A stretch of 64,000 bases of DNA, from assembly GCA_043228905.1 (NCBI GenBank), contig JBHGNT010000004.1:15562001-15626000 (forward strand), in the 5' to 3' direction. Shown one piece after another: positions 1 to 12,028 of the stretch. Every line of letters starts with the position of its first letter. Positions within the stretch are counted from its first letter, which is position 1. This DNA comes from Azolla caroliniana. Lineage: Eukaryota; Polypodiophyta. The position numbers and the translations under genes were made by a program. The notes beneath the pieces were generated by a model. That model searched no databases and had not been told where the DNA came from. It was given only the letters and a program-made list of their open reading frames with translations.

Positions 1-627
1 ACTGCCTTGATTGATATGTATGCCAAATGTGGTAGGCTCGATCAAGCTCATGAAGTGCTCGAAAAGCTACCCATTCGAGATGTTGTTGCTTGGTCAGCAC
101 TTATAACCGGGTATGCTGACCAAAAACAAGGTTATAAGGCAATCATTTGTTTTGAAAGAATGCAAAATGAGGGTCTCTTCCTTGATGAAGTTGCATTTTT
201 GTGTGTTCTCACTGCATGTGGTCGTTCTGGACTCTTGTCTGAGGCCGAAGTGGTGTTTGCGAACATGATAAAAAAATATGGCATTTTGCCAATGAAAGAG
301 CATCTTACTTGCATGATAATGACTCTTGGATGCCCAGGGGATTTTGATAAGACCATGTTGGTGATCAAATCAATGCCATGTTCACATCATTCGGCTGTTT
401 GGATTGCATTGTTGGGCGCATGTAAGAAATGGGGAAATTTGGAGCTTGGGATGTTAGCTTTTGATCGAGCAATACAACTTGAACACACTTGTGCCACTGC
501 CTATGTTTTGATGGGAGATATTTTTACTTTGTCGGGCATGCAAGAAAATGCCCAAAATATCGAATCCATGAGGTTTAAATATGCTTCTTCGGAGAAGGAC
601 CAAAAACTAATGAGTGGGTGGATGTGA
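1..627 (+). CDS. PLS-class PPR protein (E subgroup), 3' part, frameshifted near the end
   Basis: The open frame already runs at base 1, so the gene begins outside the window. The visible 208 residues show PPR helices (ALIDMYAKCGRLDQA, VVAWSALITGYA) followed by the E-type region (VWIALLGACKKWGNLELG, then AYVLMGDIF). PLS-type PPR proteins bind organellar RNA and many specify C-to-U editing sites in mitochondria or plastids; that is family knowledge. The frame stops at TGA 625-627. In the third forward frame the expected E+ segment continues: GPKTNEWVDVTGEVHSVFA from about 597, ending at TGA 684-686. One base has therefore probably been lost near 590-605. No DYW deaminase domain follows. It could be a young pseudogene, an allele with a shortened tail, or an assembly error. 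Confidence 0.8.
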   Translation, partial: TALIDMYAKCGRLDQAHEVLEKLPIRDVVAWSALITGYADQKQGYKAIICFERMQNEGLFLDEVAFLCVLTACGRSGLLSEAEVVFANMIKKYGILPMKEHLTCMIMTLGCPGDFDKTMLVIKSMPCSHHSAVWIALLGACKKWGNLELGMLAFDRAIQLEHTCATAYVLMGDIFTLSGMQENAQNIESMRFKYASSEKDQKLMSGWM

Positions 628-1271
628 CTGGGGAGGTTCATTCAGTTTTTGCTAGGAAGGTTACACAAGGCATCATGAAAATGTGACATACAACGGTGAG
701 AGCAACTGCAACTAGAATATTGCCTATATGTGAATGGTCTACTATATGGACATAATGTGAACTGCATCTGCACTCACCAACACATACAATGGAGAAATCA
801 TACATATTATGGTTAATATGCATATCTGCCACAATTCCATATCGCCATGTCACTCACGTAGAGAACCTAACTGTAAATTATGTTGTAGATTGATACTATT
901 ATTGCAATAATAAAGAGTCCTATTGTGCGGTAACTCTTGGAAACCATGATTGCAAAAACAAGGATTTGTATAGTTGTAATATCGATACTGAGCATGTCCA
1001 ACATATGATGTGTTACTTGGGCCCATACATATATGTGTTCCCATTAATGATATTGTACATCCATGTAACGTATGTGTGTATAATCCTACTCAGTGCAATA
1101 AAACCATGTGCCTCTCATCAGCAACTCCTCCAAAGATTACTTTGTGGCTATTTAACATCCAAAGCTTTCTTTCAAAACATTTGATACATCAACTTAAAGA
1201 AGTTCCAGATTTCCTTGTTCCATTACGGCCAACCATTATTCGTGTTGTTCTGGCCTCATATTCCATGAAGT
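628..1271. other. Non-coding 3' flank of the PPR gene
   Basis: Bases 628-686 are the frame-shifted remainder of the PPR E+ motif. Beyond that I see only AT-rich sequence with no convincing reading frame, splice structure or element ends. Confidence 0.5.
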
Positions 1272-1841
1272 TTATTGTAGTAGACACTAAGTAAGAATGA
1301 GATCCATGATTTCAAGACTTGGACAATTATCTTGCAAGTTCCCACCTTGGTATAATTTACTACATTTCTCTGCCAACATTCCTGTGCTTCTAATGTTAAA
1401 AATACTCCAACCACAGAAGATGTTGGGAAGTATTTCAATAGTGCCTATGTTGAACTTTAAATGAGTATAAACAATCCTTTGTTTATCTATTGTCGCCCTT
1501 ACTCTCCAAAGAGATAGTACCCATTTACTTTATTGTAGTATTTCAATAGGCCTACCTTATTGTAGTAGACACTAAGTAAGAATGAGATCCATGATTTCAA
1601 GACTTGGACAATTATCTTGCAAGTTCCCGCCTTGGTATAATCTACTGCATTTCTCTGCCAACATTCCTGTGCTTCTAATGTTAAAAATACTCCAACCACA
1701 GAAGATGTTGGGAAGTATTTCAATAGTGCCTATGTTGAACTTTAAACAAGTATAAACGATCCTTTGTTTATCTATTGTCGCCCTTACTCTCCAAAGAGAT
1801 AGTACCCATTTACTTTTGTTTAGTTGGCCTACCTTTCTATG
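1272..1841. repeat. Two-copy tandem repeat, 285-bp period
   Basis: The sequence starting TTATTGTAGTAGACACTAAG at 1272 restarts at 1557, giving a 285-bp period. The copies differ by scattered substitutions: the second reads GTTCCCGCCTTGG where the first reads GTTCCCACCTTGG. The first unit ends in a short extra copy of the start (TTTATTGTAGTATTTC). No long ORF is shared on the sense of either strand beyond about 60 codons. It looks like a local duplication of non-coding DNA. Confidence 0.85.
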
Positions 1842-3640
1842 AATTATGGGACCCACAATATGCTAATGCTAGAGTCTCTTATGAAGAATATTGTCGAACG
1901 AGCAGAAACTTGTGTCTATTAAGAATATCCGGGTAGGAGAAACTACAAACCTCGTGACCTCATTGCAAAGACTTAGGAGGCCAGTATAAGCAGTTCTTTA
2001 GTCGTTGAAATGAAGTCAGTTAACAATGCATATGTTTCTGAGTTTAAAACATTCATTGCATCATCATCTCCTAGCTTTTGCATGACTAGAGAGATGTGGA
2101 GAAAAGAATTGCTAGAATCTATAAGAGGCGAGTAAAGATATGAGAACACGATTATACGTGGGAACAAGGAGATTTCTAGTGAAAGAATAAACATCACCTC
2201 ATATCTTGTAGGATGAAAACAAACAAAGAATATATTGTTGACATTTATTGTCAGTTAGTACATATCTACAAAAATACTTTTAATTTGCCCATCAAAGTCC
2301 ACAATAGTAGTTCGCATACAAGATGTGGAGAAAAAGAATCCCATGCCTAATTACAACATCAACATTAGTGACCATGGCAAACTATGGTAAACTCACTTCA
2401 TAGTGCATCTAATGATTGCCTAGCCTAGTTGGAAAATGAGAAAGTGAAGACATCTACTAATTATAGCATGAAGATTGGTGTTCATGCCTACCTACTATGT
2501 TAATTTATCATTCTTTCATAATTTCAAATAAATAACAAATGAAAATCAAATTTATCATAACTTAAAATTTGACAATTGTGTACATATTATTAAAACAAAT
2601 ATGATCCAAATTGTTAAAATGATGACACAATTTTTCTATGAACAAAATGAAAGAGGTGGATGATTCTAATCTAGGAGATATGGTGGAGCCACCAATAAAG
2701 AAAATTGAGAGACTTCATTAGCTCATACTTTGCATAATTAGACTTCTTAGTGTTGGTGATGATGACTTTTTTCTTGCACAATCAAACCTTCAAGTGCCAA
2801 TCCTCTTCGTGTTGGAGATGGTAAGTCCATAAGAATCATTATATAGAAGAAGCCCCAATAATTGATTAACTTGTAACTATATCATCAATTATAGTCCCCA
2901 TGGATATAAAGTTGTTGTGATGTTGGTCATGTCTTCTACTATTGGAAAGTGATATGCCAATCACCTTAACCTCCCATATTGTTCATCCTCACCTAACATC
3001 TTGTTAGATATAATCAATTATCGGCCCCAAGTTGTAAATCTATCCCCATATGTTCTCTTAGAGTGCACATTTTGTGATAGTGCCCCAAATGAGGAGCGAC
3101 TAGTGTGCAACTCGACCATATGGGTCGGTAAGGTGTTAATCTAGGAAACCGTAGATGTGTAGGACACAATGGATTTAAGAAAGAGTGAAATAGGTAATAG
3201 GATTGGCTAATCAAGTCAACTAGAATATTTTGTGGGCAAGTTACAATGTACTTAGTCTTGAAGTATGTGTCATTGACTTCAAGATAAGCACTAGCCTATA
3301 TCTAGGGACTTGGGTCATATTTGTCAGTAATAGTACTGAGAAGAGCGGAAATTAGTACTAAGAAATGAATATTAGTACTAAGACGAAAAGAGGGTGTAGA
3401 ACACTCGAGAGAAGGAGAGAGAGAGAGAGAGAGAGAATGATGATGACAACGATATATTATGTGAAAAGAATATACAAGGATGACTAGGAGGCTTAAAACT
3501 GGCGTTGAACCGATTTGCTTCGAAATAATGCCTTGTGCCTCCTTTTATAGTGTTCTTCCTGAAGTTTCCAGAATGTTCCAAAGAAATTTGGAATATACAT
3601 CAATTTTTTATAGTAAAACTATATTATCCTTCGTATTACA
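1842..3640. other. AT-rich intergenic stretch with one short (GA)n
   Basis: No gene is supported. A short GA microsatellite lies at about 3412-3437. The remaining sequence has stops in all frames and no recognisable element termini. Confidence 0.45.
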
Positions 3641-3720
3641 ACATATAGTTTAATGGTCAAGAGCTCAACATATGTAACATAAGGTCATGGGTTCGACTCT
3701 TGCCATATCATGTCAATATT
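3640..3720 (+). mobile_element. tRNA-derived SINE-like head
   Basis: A box-A match TAGTTTAATGG lies at 3646-3656 and a box-B match GGTTCGACTC at 3690-3699. The 44-bp offset between them is the spacing inside a tRNA gene. The acceptor arm does not pair, so this is not a working tRNA. It fits the pol III promoter head of a SINE, with an unrelated body downstream. The 3' end and target duplication were not resolved. Confidence 0.45.
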
Positions 3721-5041
3721 AAATGACAAGTCAGTTAACAAAGAATGAATATCTCCACTACTATGAACTGACTTGCACATTATACTTAGACCAAACATAG
3801 AATATAATCCACTTTTTTACACAGTGGTTGGATTGATCATCAGTCCCCACTAAATTTGTAGTGAGCTGGTCCAGATCCCATCTAAGCTCTAAAGTGTGAG
3901 TGCATGTAATAGAAGTTTTGTTTTCATATATCTATCTCTGTGGTTGTAACTCTATATACCTATCTAATCGATTCTCAATATTTCTAACACATCTCTATTA
4001 ATTTTTATTTGGAATAGATCCCCCCTCAAACCCTATAAAAGAGAGAGGAGAGCGAAGGTTAGCTTTAGAAGCTCTTCGTTTTGACATCTTTGCGTTAAGG
4101 TATAAATTTTTGGATTTTCCGCTTCGTCTCTACCTCCTCTTCTAATCTGGAGGGTTTCAATGTTCTTCACTACCAAGGGAACTTCTCGCATTCACAACTT
4201 AGAGAAAGGAAAGGGGACCGACTAGCTCAAAGAGGAGCTCTTGGTTTCAACATCATGGATGATCTTCTTTGCGTTAAGGTATAAATTTCTTTGACATGTT
4301 GAGATCTGATATTCCATTAAAACATGATTCACTAGGTTGTGTCTAAATTAGTTTTTAACATCTCAATGATAGCTTGGCTATAGTGTAGAAATAGCAATTC
4401 CAAAGGATTGTCAAATTTCTATAAGAAAACTTTCTTGTGATACCCCTAATAATAATCAGAATACTAGAACATGCATTCTGAAGATTTGGAAAGGTGAATA
4501 TCTATAATCGAGTTTGCATATCATTCATGTGATAATATTACTTGTCAAGCAGCGCTCGTATCTTTTGAAACCTTACTAATACATTTAAGTTGAATTGTCT
4601 GCAAACAACATTGATATAAAGTCTTCTGCATGCATTCATTTACCATAGGTCCACAATCATGTGAATAGGACATTTTTGGCTTGATGAAGATGCAGAGCGC
4701 CGGCCCCACATCCATTGTAGCTACTAAAGACCACTAACAAATTTATAATCCACTAACAACGTAAATATGTTTGTGTAGGTAAACAAATCATAACTTGAAT
4801 CAGAATATGTGTGTGTGCTTTGTATACATACATATATGCTTTTTGTATATTCATTGCATATAATCCATTGTCATCCATATAATCCACCCTTGTCCTCTCT
4901 TCTTATGTAGACGGAGACACAAATGGATATACTATTACAAACGAGAGAGAGAGAGATGTTTATGAATTCACTCTTGTAGTTTGCACCATACTAGTTAGAG
5001 TTTAAATATCAAGAAATGAGTTTCATGTTGTCCACAATAAT

Positions 5042-5048
<7 letters not shown>
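3721..5048. other. Intergenic sequence with a 21-bp direct repeat
   Basis: No gene is supported. The 21 bases at 4089-4109 recur exactly at 4268-4288, each containing TGCGTTAAGG followed by TATAAATTT. A TATA-like TATAAAAG lies near 4035, but no ORF of note follows. Confidence 0.4.

Positions 5049-5122
<74 letters not shown>
5049..5122. repeat. Compound (TA)n-(GA)n microsatellite
   Basis: About 40 bp of TA repeats pass directly into about 34 bp of GA repeats. It is a length-variable simple repeat with no coding content. Confidence 0.95.
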
Positions 5123-5124
<2 letters not shown>

Positions 5125-7349
5125 TTTATAAATCTCGTTGTGCTACATGAATCTTGTTTCCTCCTCTAGATGATAAAGATTTGTGTGAATATAAAACATT
5201 TGCTCAACGTCTCTTTCACAAACAACTAATATCAGGCCCATCATTTCCCATATGGTGCTATGAACATACATATAGACTTAGAATTTTCATGGTTTTTTAA
5301 AGGGTTAGACATGTGGGTGACTCTTGTGTATGTGGCACACGACTTATAAGCTATGATTAGGTTACTCTTTTGAATGGTTAGGTTGGGTTGAAATTCTTGG
5401 AGCATAAAACACATCAAACAAAACTTGTTTTCTCTAGAGTATGCATAGGAAAGGACGTCAAGGTCAGGTCCAGAATCAAGTCTATTGGGAGCGATCGAGA
5501 TTGTGGTAAAAGTAGAGTTGACATAAGGTGTTTCTATACATGTCTTATTGTTTTTCCTTATCTACTTTTTCAATATATATTCAATGCATATTTTAACTTA
5601 TTCAACAATGTATGTATTTATTTCCATTCTTCTCTGTGCATGCATTGTTTGTCTCTTCTTCTCTTTTCTATGAGAATATATAAAAGATAATATGATAATG
5701 CATGCATTTATATTGCGGGGTTTCAAAAGCAAGAGGACGAGAATATGGAGGTATCACCGACAATGGAGATACACTAGCATGTCTTTGTCATAAGCAAAGA
5801 GTTTCAAATGAGACAATGCACATCAAGATGGATTTAATAGAAATACTCATAAAGAAGATAATACAACCGTTGAACACACTCATCAAGTAGAAGTTATTTA
5901 TAATCCACTAGATATTTTTTTAGGAATTTAACTGACTATTTATAATCCAAGCAAGTTGAGCTCTCGTTAGCCTTATCTTTGGAAATTGGATGTGAGGTGT
6001 ATGTATGTATAATACATTTTATTTGGACGTGATAATACATTTTATTTACACCGTTGAATGTTTTCCATAAAATCTTGAGTCACTCAAAAGTGTGCTGCCC
6101 ATTTTTAGAGTTGTACACAAGGCATGCCATTTGATAGTCAAATGAAATCAAAAGCTTTAATACTTAAGAGGAGTCTAGGACAAACAATAATGGTCTTTTG
6201 TTTTGTAACGCAAGGGTTGCATTTTGCACTCTAAGAATCTCAAGACTTCGTGGACTTCTAAAATTAACTAATACTTTTAAATTTTTCTCTAGGTTAGGTG
6301 ATGTAATCTACCCCTGCGTTGGATTACAACCAAGTTAGATCATCATTATCAGTACGTTAGAATATATTTACCAGGTTAGATGTGGGTTACAATATATTCA
6401 CCAAATTATATGCATCTCAATAGCCTGGTTAATTGGGTTAGATCGTCATCATAGCTAGGTTAAAGTATATTTTCTGGGTTAGAAATAATAGGCCTATGAT
6501 TTGCACTTTGCAATTGAATCTTGAAACATACCCTATATTGTCCATTTCACAATTCGCCTTGCTACTTCTAATTATTGTGTGATTATATAGATAGACACAA
6601 TCACATGCGTGTGATGAGTTTTGAGTCTTAACATTGGTGTGATTTTTTTATAAATTTGAAGAATGAAGTCAGACAATAACAAAACCTAGCACCTACGACA
6701 ATAAACTTTAAAGAAGATCATGAAACTTTTTAGTTATATGGTCACGGTTACGTGCACCCATAGTACGATACCAATAAATCAAAATCCTAATTTGGATCCT
6801 ACTGACACATAATGATCAATTTATACATCCATTTGTGGGCGGATTTGACTATCTTATTTCCAAGTGTATGTTACGGCAAAATTTGAGGCCAAGTTAATGG
6901 ATTTGTATACAAAAAATTGGAAATATCTATACCATAATCAACGATTTAGTGGTAAGGTATCACTAGATCATTGATTTGCATCTATACAAAAATTTGAACT
7001 ATCTGTACCATTATCAATGAGTTGTAAATTGTGTTCTAGGTACCAATATTTACGTAGTTAGTGACAAGGTATGGCCACATTAAGTGATAGATGGGAACCA
7101 AATTTATTATCATTCTGTCTTTATAATCTCCATGTTAGAGTAATCACACTTAACAAATTACAACTAGTAAGAATCGGCAAGAGTTCAGTTTGAGCTGAAT
7201 TAAATCATAAACCATAGCTTAGCATGTCTATTTCATTAAAAACAAATTGTAAACTATTTAGTTTGGCTTAAAAGTTAGGGTTAAAGGTTTAGTTTGAGTC
7301 TTTATTGAGTTAACGGTTTTTTAATTCTTTTGGCAGGCACAATGGAGGA
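5123..7349. other. AT-rich intergenic stretch
   Basis: Open frames here are at most about 100 codons, of biased composition, and match nothing I know. Motifs such as GGTTAGAT recur loosely between 6300 and 6480 without a clear period. No gene or element ends are supported. Confidence 0.4.
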
Positions 7350-7358
7350 TATTATTAA

Positions 7359-7645
7359 GGGAAAAGTACCAAGATACCCCTGGAAGTTCGTCTATTTACC
7401 AGAAGGCCCCTGGAAGTTCCAAATTTACCAAACTACCCCTATGTCCAAAAAATTACGCTTTATAAAGTAATTATACACTCAAATCTTTGGTAAATAGGGC
7501 CAAGCCCTATTTACCAAAGATTTGAGTGTATAATTACTTTATAAAGCGTAATTTTTTGGACATAGGGGTAGTTTGGTAAATTTGGAACTTCCAGGGGCCT
7601 TATGGTAAATAGACGAACTTCTAGAAGTATCCTGGTACTTTTCCC
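7359..7645. mobile_element. Foldback MITE of Mutator type (287 bp, 9-bp TSD)
   Basis: The element begins GGGAAAAGTACC and ends GGTACTTTTCCC, and nearly the whole 287 bp is one inverted repeat with its centre near 7503. It is flanked by the 9-bp direct duplication TATTATTAA at 7350-7358 and 7646-7654. A 9-bp TSD with GGG...CCC ends is typical of Mutator-like elements. The arm carries a 29-30-bp internal period (CCTGGAAGTTC followed by TATTTACCA, repeated). It is non-coding and too short to encode transposase, so it would need one in trans. Confidence 0.85.
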
Positions 7646-7654
7646 TATTATTAA

Positions 7655-8522
7655 ATATATAAATTATCTTGTATATAATCTTACTTTGAGGTTTCTTTTA
7701 AGTTTAAAAAAACTCTCCAAAAGTTAATAATAATAATAAAGTCAACTCGAGCTAAAACCAAACTACAACTTAATGGCATGTAAATTTTTTGAACAGTTAG
7801 GTTTAAGCCTCAAAAGTTTGGTTTGAATGGTTATGTCTTCACGGGTTCATGGTTTGGTTTGAAAGGTTTTGAGACTCCAAAACCAAATGAACCATTATGA
7901 TTGCTCCTTAAATCTATATTGAAGAGGCCAAATGTTAGTTGGGCATGTCTTCTGGATCTACTAATGATGAAACATTATTAATTATTATAGCCCAAATGGT
8001 AGGAGCCAAGGCATTCCTCTTACCTAAGTTTATTGATGAGGAAGAACATCACTGATGATTGATAGATATCTTGACAATTGAAAACCTTGATGTTGAAATG
8101 GACGATGAGGTGTGAGTTGCAAGAAATGCATAAAGTGGTTTATTAGATAATGATGTTTGTAGACAAGTTTTTCGCTTCTTTCCCCAAATTGAGAGAATTC
8201 AATGCAAGTTCCACAAACCAACATTTTGTTTTCTATTGGGCATCAAAAGCTAAGCCATCATGGATCTATTAATGATTGATTGAGAGAGAGAAAGAGAGAG
8301 AGAGAGAGGTGGCTCGTTTTATCATGGGGTTATTTGATGCCAAGACAGTGGGTGTTTGCACAATTAAGACAGGTTGACCTAAAATTAGAGATGGAGATCA
8401 TTTTCCTATTTTTGAGGTATTGAGGATTGAGTCATAATTGGGATATGCACAATGCTTTTATATCTAATGGTTGGCATGGAGTCAAAGAATATCTACAAAA
8501 GTTGAAGACAATAGTAATGTGT
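7655..8522. other. Intergenic sequence, no gene seen
   Basis: There is a short GA microsatellite at 8281-8308. The only open frames are short and compositionally ordinary. Confidence 0.4.
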
Positions 8523-8622
8523 CAATTTTCTTTATCGGAGGAAGTGGAAATTCTTTACTCCGTGGAGTGTTCATTCAAACATGTTCCATTACCCATATAG
8601 TTAGTGAGTGACCATACTCCAT
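8523..8622 (+). repeat. Dispersed repeat, copy 1
   Basis: This roughly 100-bp stretch, with GAAGTGGAAATTCTTT and GTGGAGTGTTCAT, is clearly related to 55958-56079, where the same blocks occur in the same order with one extra segment. It is a fragment of an interspersed repeat family; element ends were not defined. Confidence 0.7.
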
Positions 8623-9185
8623 CCACCACCCCCATAAATAAAAGATACAACATAGTCATGACTCATAATGTATAATGTGTGTGTGACGAAGAATATATGT
8701 AGAAAGAAGAAGAAAATAAAAACGAAACCCTAAAGCTGTGTAAAGGATGGATTGGAATAAAACGAAATTTCAATCCCTGCTTTTTTTAGGCACTTTCCAA
8801 ACAAGGAACAAAGAATAGGATAAAAGGAATTTTCCATCCAGGGCGAAGGGAGAGAGAGAGAGAGAGAGAAAGAGAAGAGGAGGTGCTGTGTGGATGTTGC
8901 GTTTTCGATGTTACAAGAGAAAGAAGAAGAAGAAGAAGAAGAAGAAGATGTGGTGTGGTGTGGTGTGTGTGTGTGTGTGTGTGTTGCTTGCAGGTAGTAG
9001 TCACCGGCGACATCAACGACAAAATAAAGGGAAAAGCGTTTCAGATTAAGCTGTACACATAAATAAACAGGGAGAGAGAGAGAGAGAGAGAGCAGTTCGG
9101 ATCGAACGAAGAAGAACGGTGGGAGGAGGGAGGTATATGTAGTAAGTAAAGTAACATACATAAGAAAGTAGAAGACCATAATATC
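8623..9185 (+). promoter_or_regulatory. Simple-repeat-rich 5' region of the alcohol oxidase gene
   Basis: The 560 bp before the oxidase ATG carry a (GA)n at about 8851-8870, (AAG)n at 8920-8948, (GT)n at 8950-8985 and a second (GA)n at about 9071-9093. GA-rich tracts are common in plant core promoters and 5' UTRs. I cannot place a transcription start or a clear TATA box. Confidence 0.4.
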
Positions 9186-12028
9186 ATGGATGCAGGTGGG
9201 CATAAGAATAGCATGATGACCACCAGGAACAGAGTCTTCTCCAAGGAGCGCATGAGAGTTCTTATTGCTCTCTGCGAAGCCCTAATACCTTCTCTCCCCG
9301 TTATTAGTAGCCCTAACTCTAACTCTCAGATAATATCTGATTTTTACAAGCTCTCCGCATCTTCAGATGGCTTACCCCAACAAGTACGTGCGTTGTTGTA
9401 ATCCATAATGATTTATTTATGGAGAGATGGTTAATGTTATTCTATATATATAGTGTTATAAATACATCATACAAACAAACAAACATGTCTTGCACTTAAA
9501 TCAATTACCTATCTATATTTTTAGGTCGCCCATTGCATGGCCAAATATCTTCGGCCTGCGGATTTTGAGAAGATTGAGATGTTGTTGTGGATCCTGTCCA
9601 CACGTTTGGGGACTCTGGCACTCTCGGGGAAAAGATCTTCTTTGACATGTGATTACAAAGCCTTCCATCGCCTCCCAGTCACAGATCGTGAGAAAATCCT
9701 CCGGAACTGGACCCTTGGATCCCCTTTTTCGGCATTGAGACTTCCCTTTGTCTTATTAAAATTGTTCATTCTCCGAGAGTTCTATTCCAAGGTGCATTAT
9801 TTTGAATTTCCATTGATTGCCCAATGTTAGAAATGCTTCGATTTAATCTACAATAAAAACTTATTAACAGAAATGCAATGCTTAGTGACAAACCACAGAT
9901 TCATAATAAACTCAACAACGATGAAATGATCTGAATACAACCACACATAACATATATGTATGTATGTATTGGTAAATTATGTATCGTGGTCGATGTTCAG
10001 GTGGATGAATCTGGAAGGAATCTGATTGTTTGGCCGGCCATCGATTATTGCGGACCTGATCCCTTGCTCCTTAATATAACAGAACGAGACGAATGTGACA
10101 TGATCCTCGAGAGCCGAATTGTGGACATGACAAAGATCACCCCAAGAGGCAAACAAATACTCAGCACAGAGCTGGGCATGAAAGCGGTGAAGATGAGACC
10201 ACGTATTTGTACAACAAAGATAAGGAACGAGAAGAAAAAGAAAGAGAGGATGCTGACGAACATGAGGCTTGAAATGAAGGCGGATGTGGTGGTTATAGGG
10301 TCAGGGTGTGGAGGCTCGGTGGTCGCGGCAAAGCTTGCTGAGAAAGGATACAAGGTAGTAGTTATGGAGAAAGGGAAGTATGTCCCGCGTGTCGAGAACC
10401 GCCTCTTAGAGGGTGCCGCCTCTACAGATCTCTACGAGCTCGGCTCAAATCTCTCCACTGACGATCTGAGCGTGTTCATATTCGCGGGGGCCACTGTTGG
10501 CGGGGGATCAACCGTCAACTGGTCAGCAAGCTTCAAGACACCGGCCCATGTGCGGCGAGAATGGGCGGATCCCAATGGCCACCACAGGCTCCACCTCTTT
10601 GAGAGCGAGAGATATAGCCGAGCCATGGACGAGGTGTGCAAAAGGATGGGTGTCCAAGAAGAAGTGGAAGGTGGCCCAGCTGCAGAGAGTCTGGCTAATG
10701 CGATGCTTCGGAAAGGGTGTGAGAAGTTGGGGTTGGATGTTGGTTGGGTCCCGAGGAACGCGGGGCCCGATCACCTCTGCGGTTGGTGCGGCATGGGCTG
10801 CAAGAGCGGGGGCAAGATGTCCACGGGTCGCACTTGGTTGGTCGATGCCGCAAGCCGAGGGGCGCTCATCCTCTCGGGTTGCGAGGCCAGGAGAGTGAAG
10901 ATGGAGAGAACTGCTGCTAATGTTGCTGGGCCTGGTACGGAGCCCCCCCACATTATTTCTAGGAAGAAGAAGGAGATTCAGAAGAAAAGATGGAGAGCTG
11001 TGGGAGTGGTGGCCAGAGTTGTGGCGAGCAGGAGGAATGCTTCTCGGCTACTACTAGATGAAGGGGAGGAGGAGGAGGAAGAGGAGGAGGAGGAGGTGGA
11101 GGTGGAGGTTGATGTAGCGGCCAAGGTTGTAGTGGCTGCTTGCGGTGCCCTTTGGACGCCCCCGTTGCTATGCCGGAGTGGGCTTCGGAACAAACACATT
11201 GGGCGGCATCTTCGTCTCCACCCGGTCATGTTCTTGTGGGGTTACTTCCCGGACGCCCCTGATGACATGAAATCGTACCGAGGCGCCATCATGTCTTGCG
11301 TGTCTCGGGAGGCAGGCAACTGGAGCACATCAGGTTATGGGGCGTTGCTCATGGTCCCTGCCCTGCACCCTGGAGCCTTCGCCGCCGTCTCTCCCTGGCT
11401 CGGTGGCCGAGACGCCAAGGATACCATGCTCCGTTTCTCCAAAACCGCCTACCTCATCGCCATCACCCGCGACTCTGGGGAAGGCGGGCGCGTGTGGGAG
11501 GACAAGAAGAAGAACCTCCATATCTCCTACAAGGTGTCAGGGGCGGATGGAGAGCACATGCTGACGGCTACGGGCTACGGTCTCCGGATCCTGGCGGCAG
11601 CGGGGGCGGCCAGGATTGGAACCGGGAATGTAGATGGCGCCTCCCTGCACTTACAATCACACTCACACTCACACTCGTTGGGCCGCAAAAGCAGCAGTAG
11701 CAAAGAGGAAGAGGAAGAGGAAGAGAAGGTGAGGGAGTTTGCATGGCATGTTGGGCAGACGAGCTCCATAAGAAGGGCAAGGGGTGGAGGTGGCAACCGC
11801 ACGCTGCTGGCGTCGGCTCACCAGATGGGGTCGTGCCGCATGGGTTGTCGACCCACTTCCTCTGTCGTAGATCCCTCCGGCGAGACATGGGAGGCCAGCG
11901 GCCTCTTCGTGGCAGACACCAGCGTCTTCCCCACAGCGTCGGGCGTCAACCCCATGGTGACCGTTCAGTCCATCGCCCTTTGTATATCTCAATCCATTCT
12001 CCACTTCCTCCTCCAAACCTCTAGCTAG
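9186..12028 (+). CDS. FAO: Long-chain alcohol oxidase, GMC oxidoreductase family (3 exons)
   Basis: Exons are 9186-9383, 9525-9791 and 10001-12028. Both introns are GT-AG and in phase 0, giving 830 residues. Plant FAO proteins oxidise long-chain fatty alcohols to aldehydes with FAD and O2 in the omega-oxidation pathway, usually at membranes. The FAD-binding motif GSGCGGSVVAAKLAEKG lies near residue 250. The GMC C-terminus has the catalytic-type HQMGSCRMG near residue 761 and GVNPMVTVQSIA near the end. The N-terminal FAO extension is present (LLWILSTRLGTL), with a hydrophobic stretch ALRLPFVLLKLFIL in exon 2. Family members are near 750 residues; the excess includes a run of about 12 Glu with V-E repeats near residues 508-526 and an H-S repeat near 708-715. 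No disabling change is seen, so it looks functional. Confidence 0.9.

Noticed and set aside
3640-3720. A functional tRNA gene
   Set aside because: Promoter boxes match, but the arms do not pair and the anticodon arm is not formed.
5388-5890. Adjacent ORFs of 100 and 62 codons
   Set aside because: Composition is ordinary for AT-rich non-coding DNA; no motif, signal or splice structure supports a gene.
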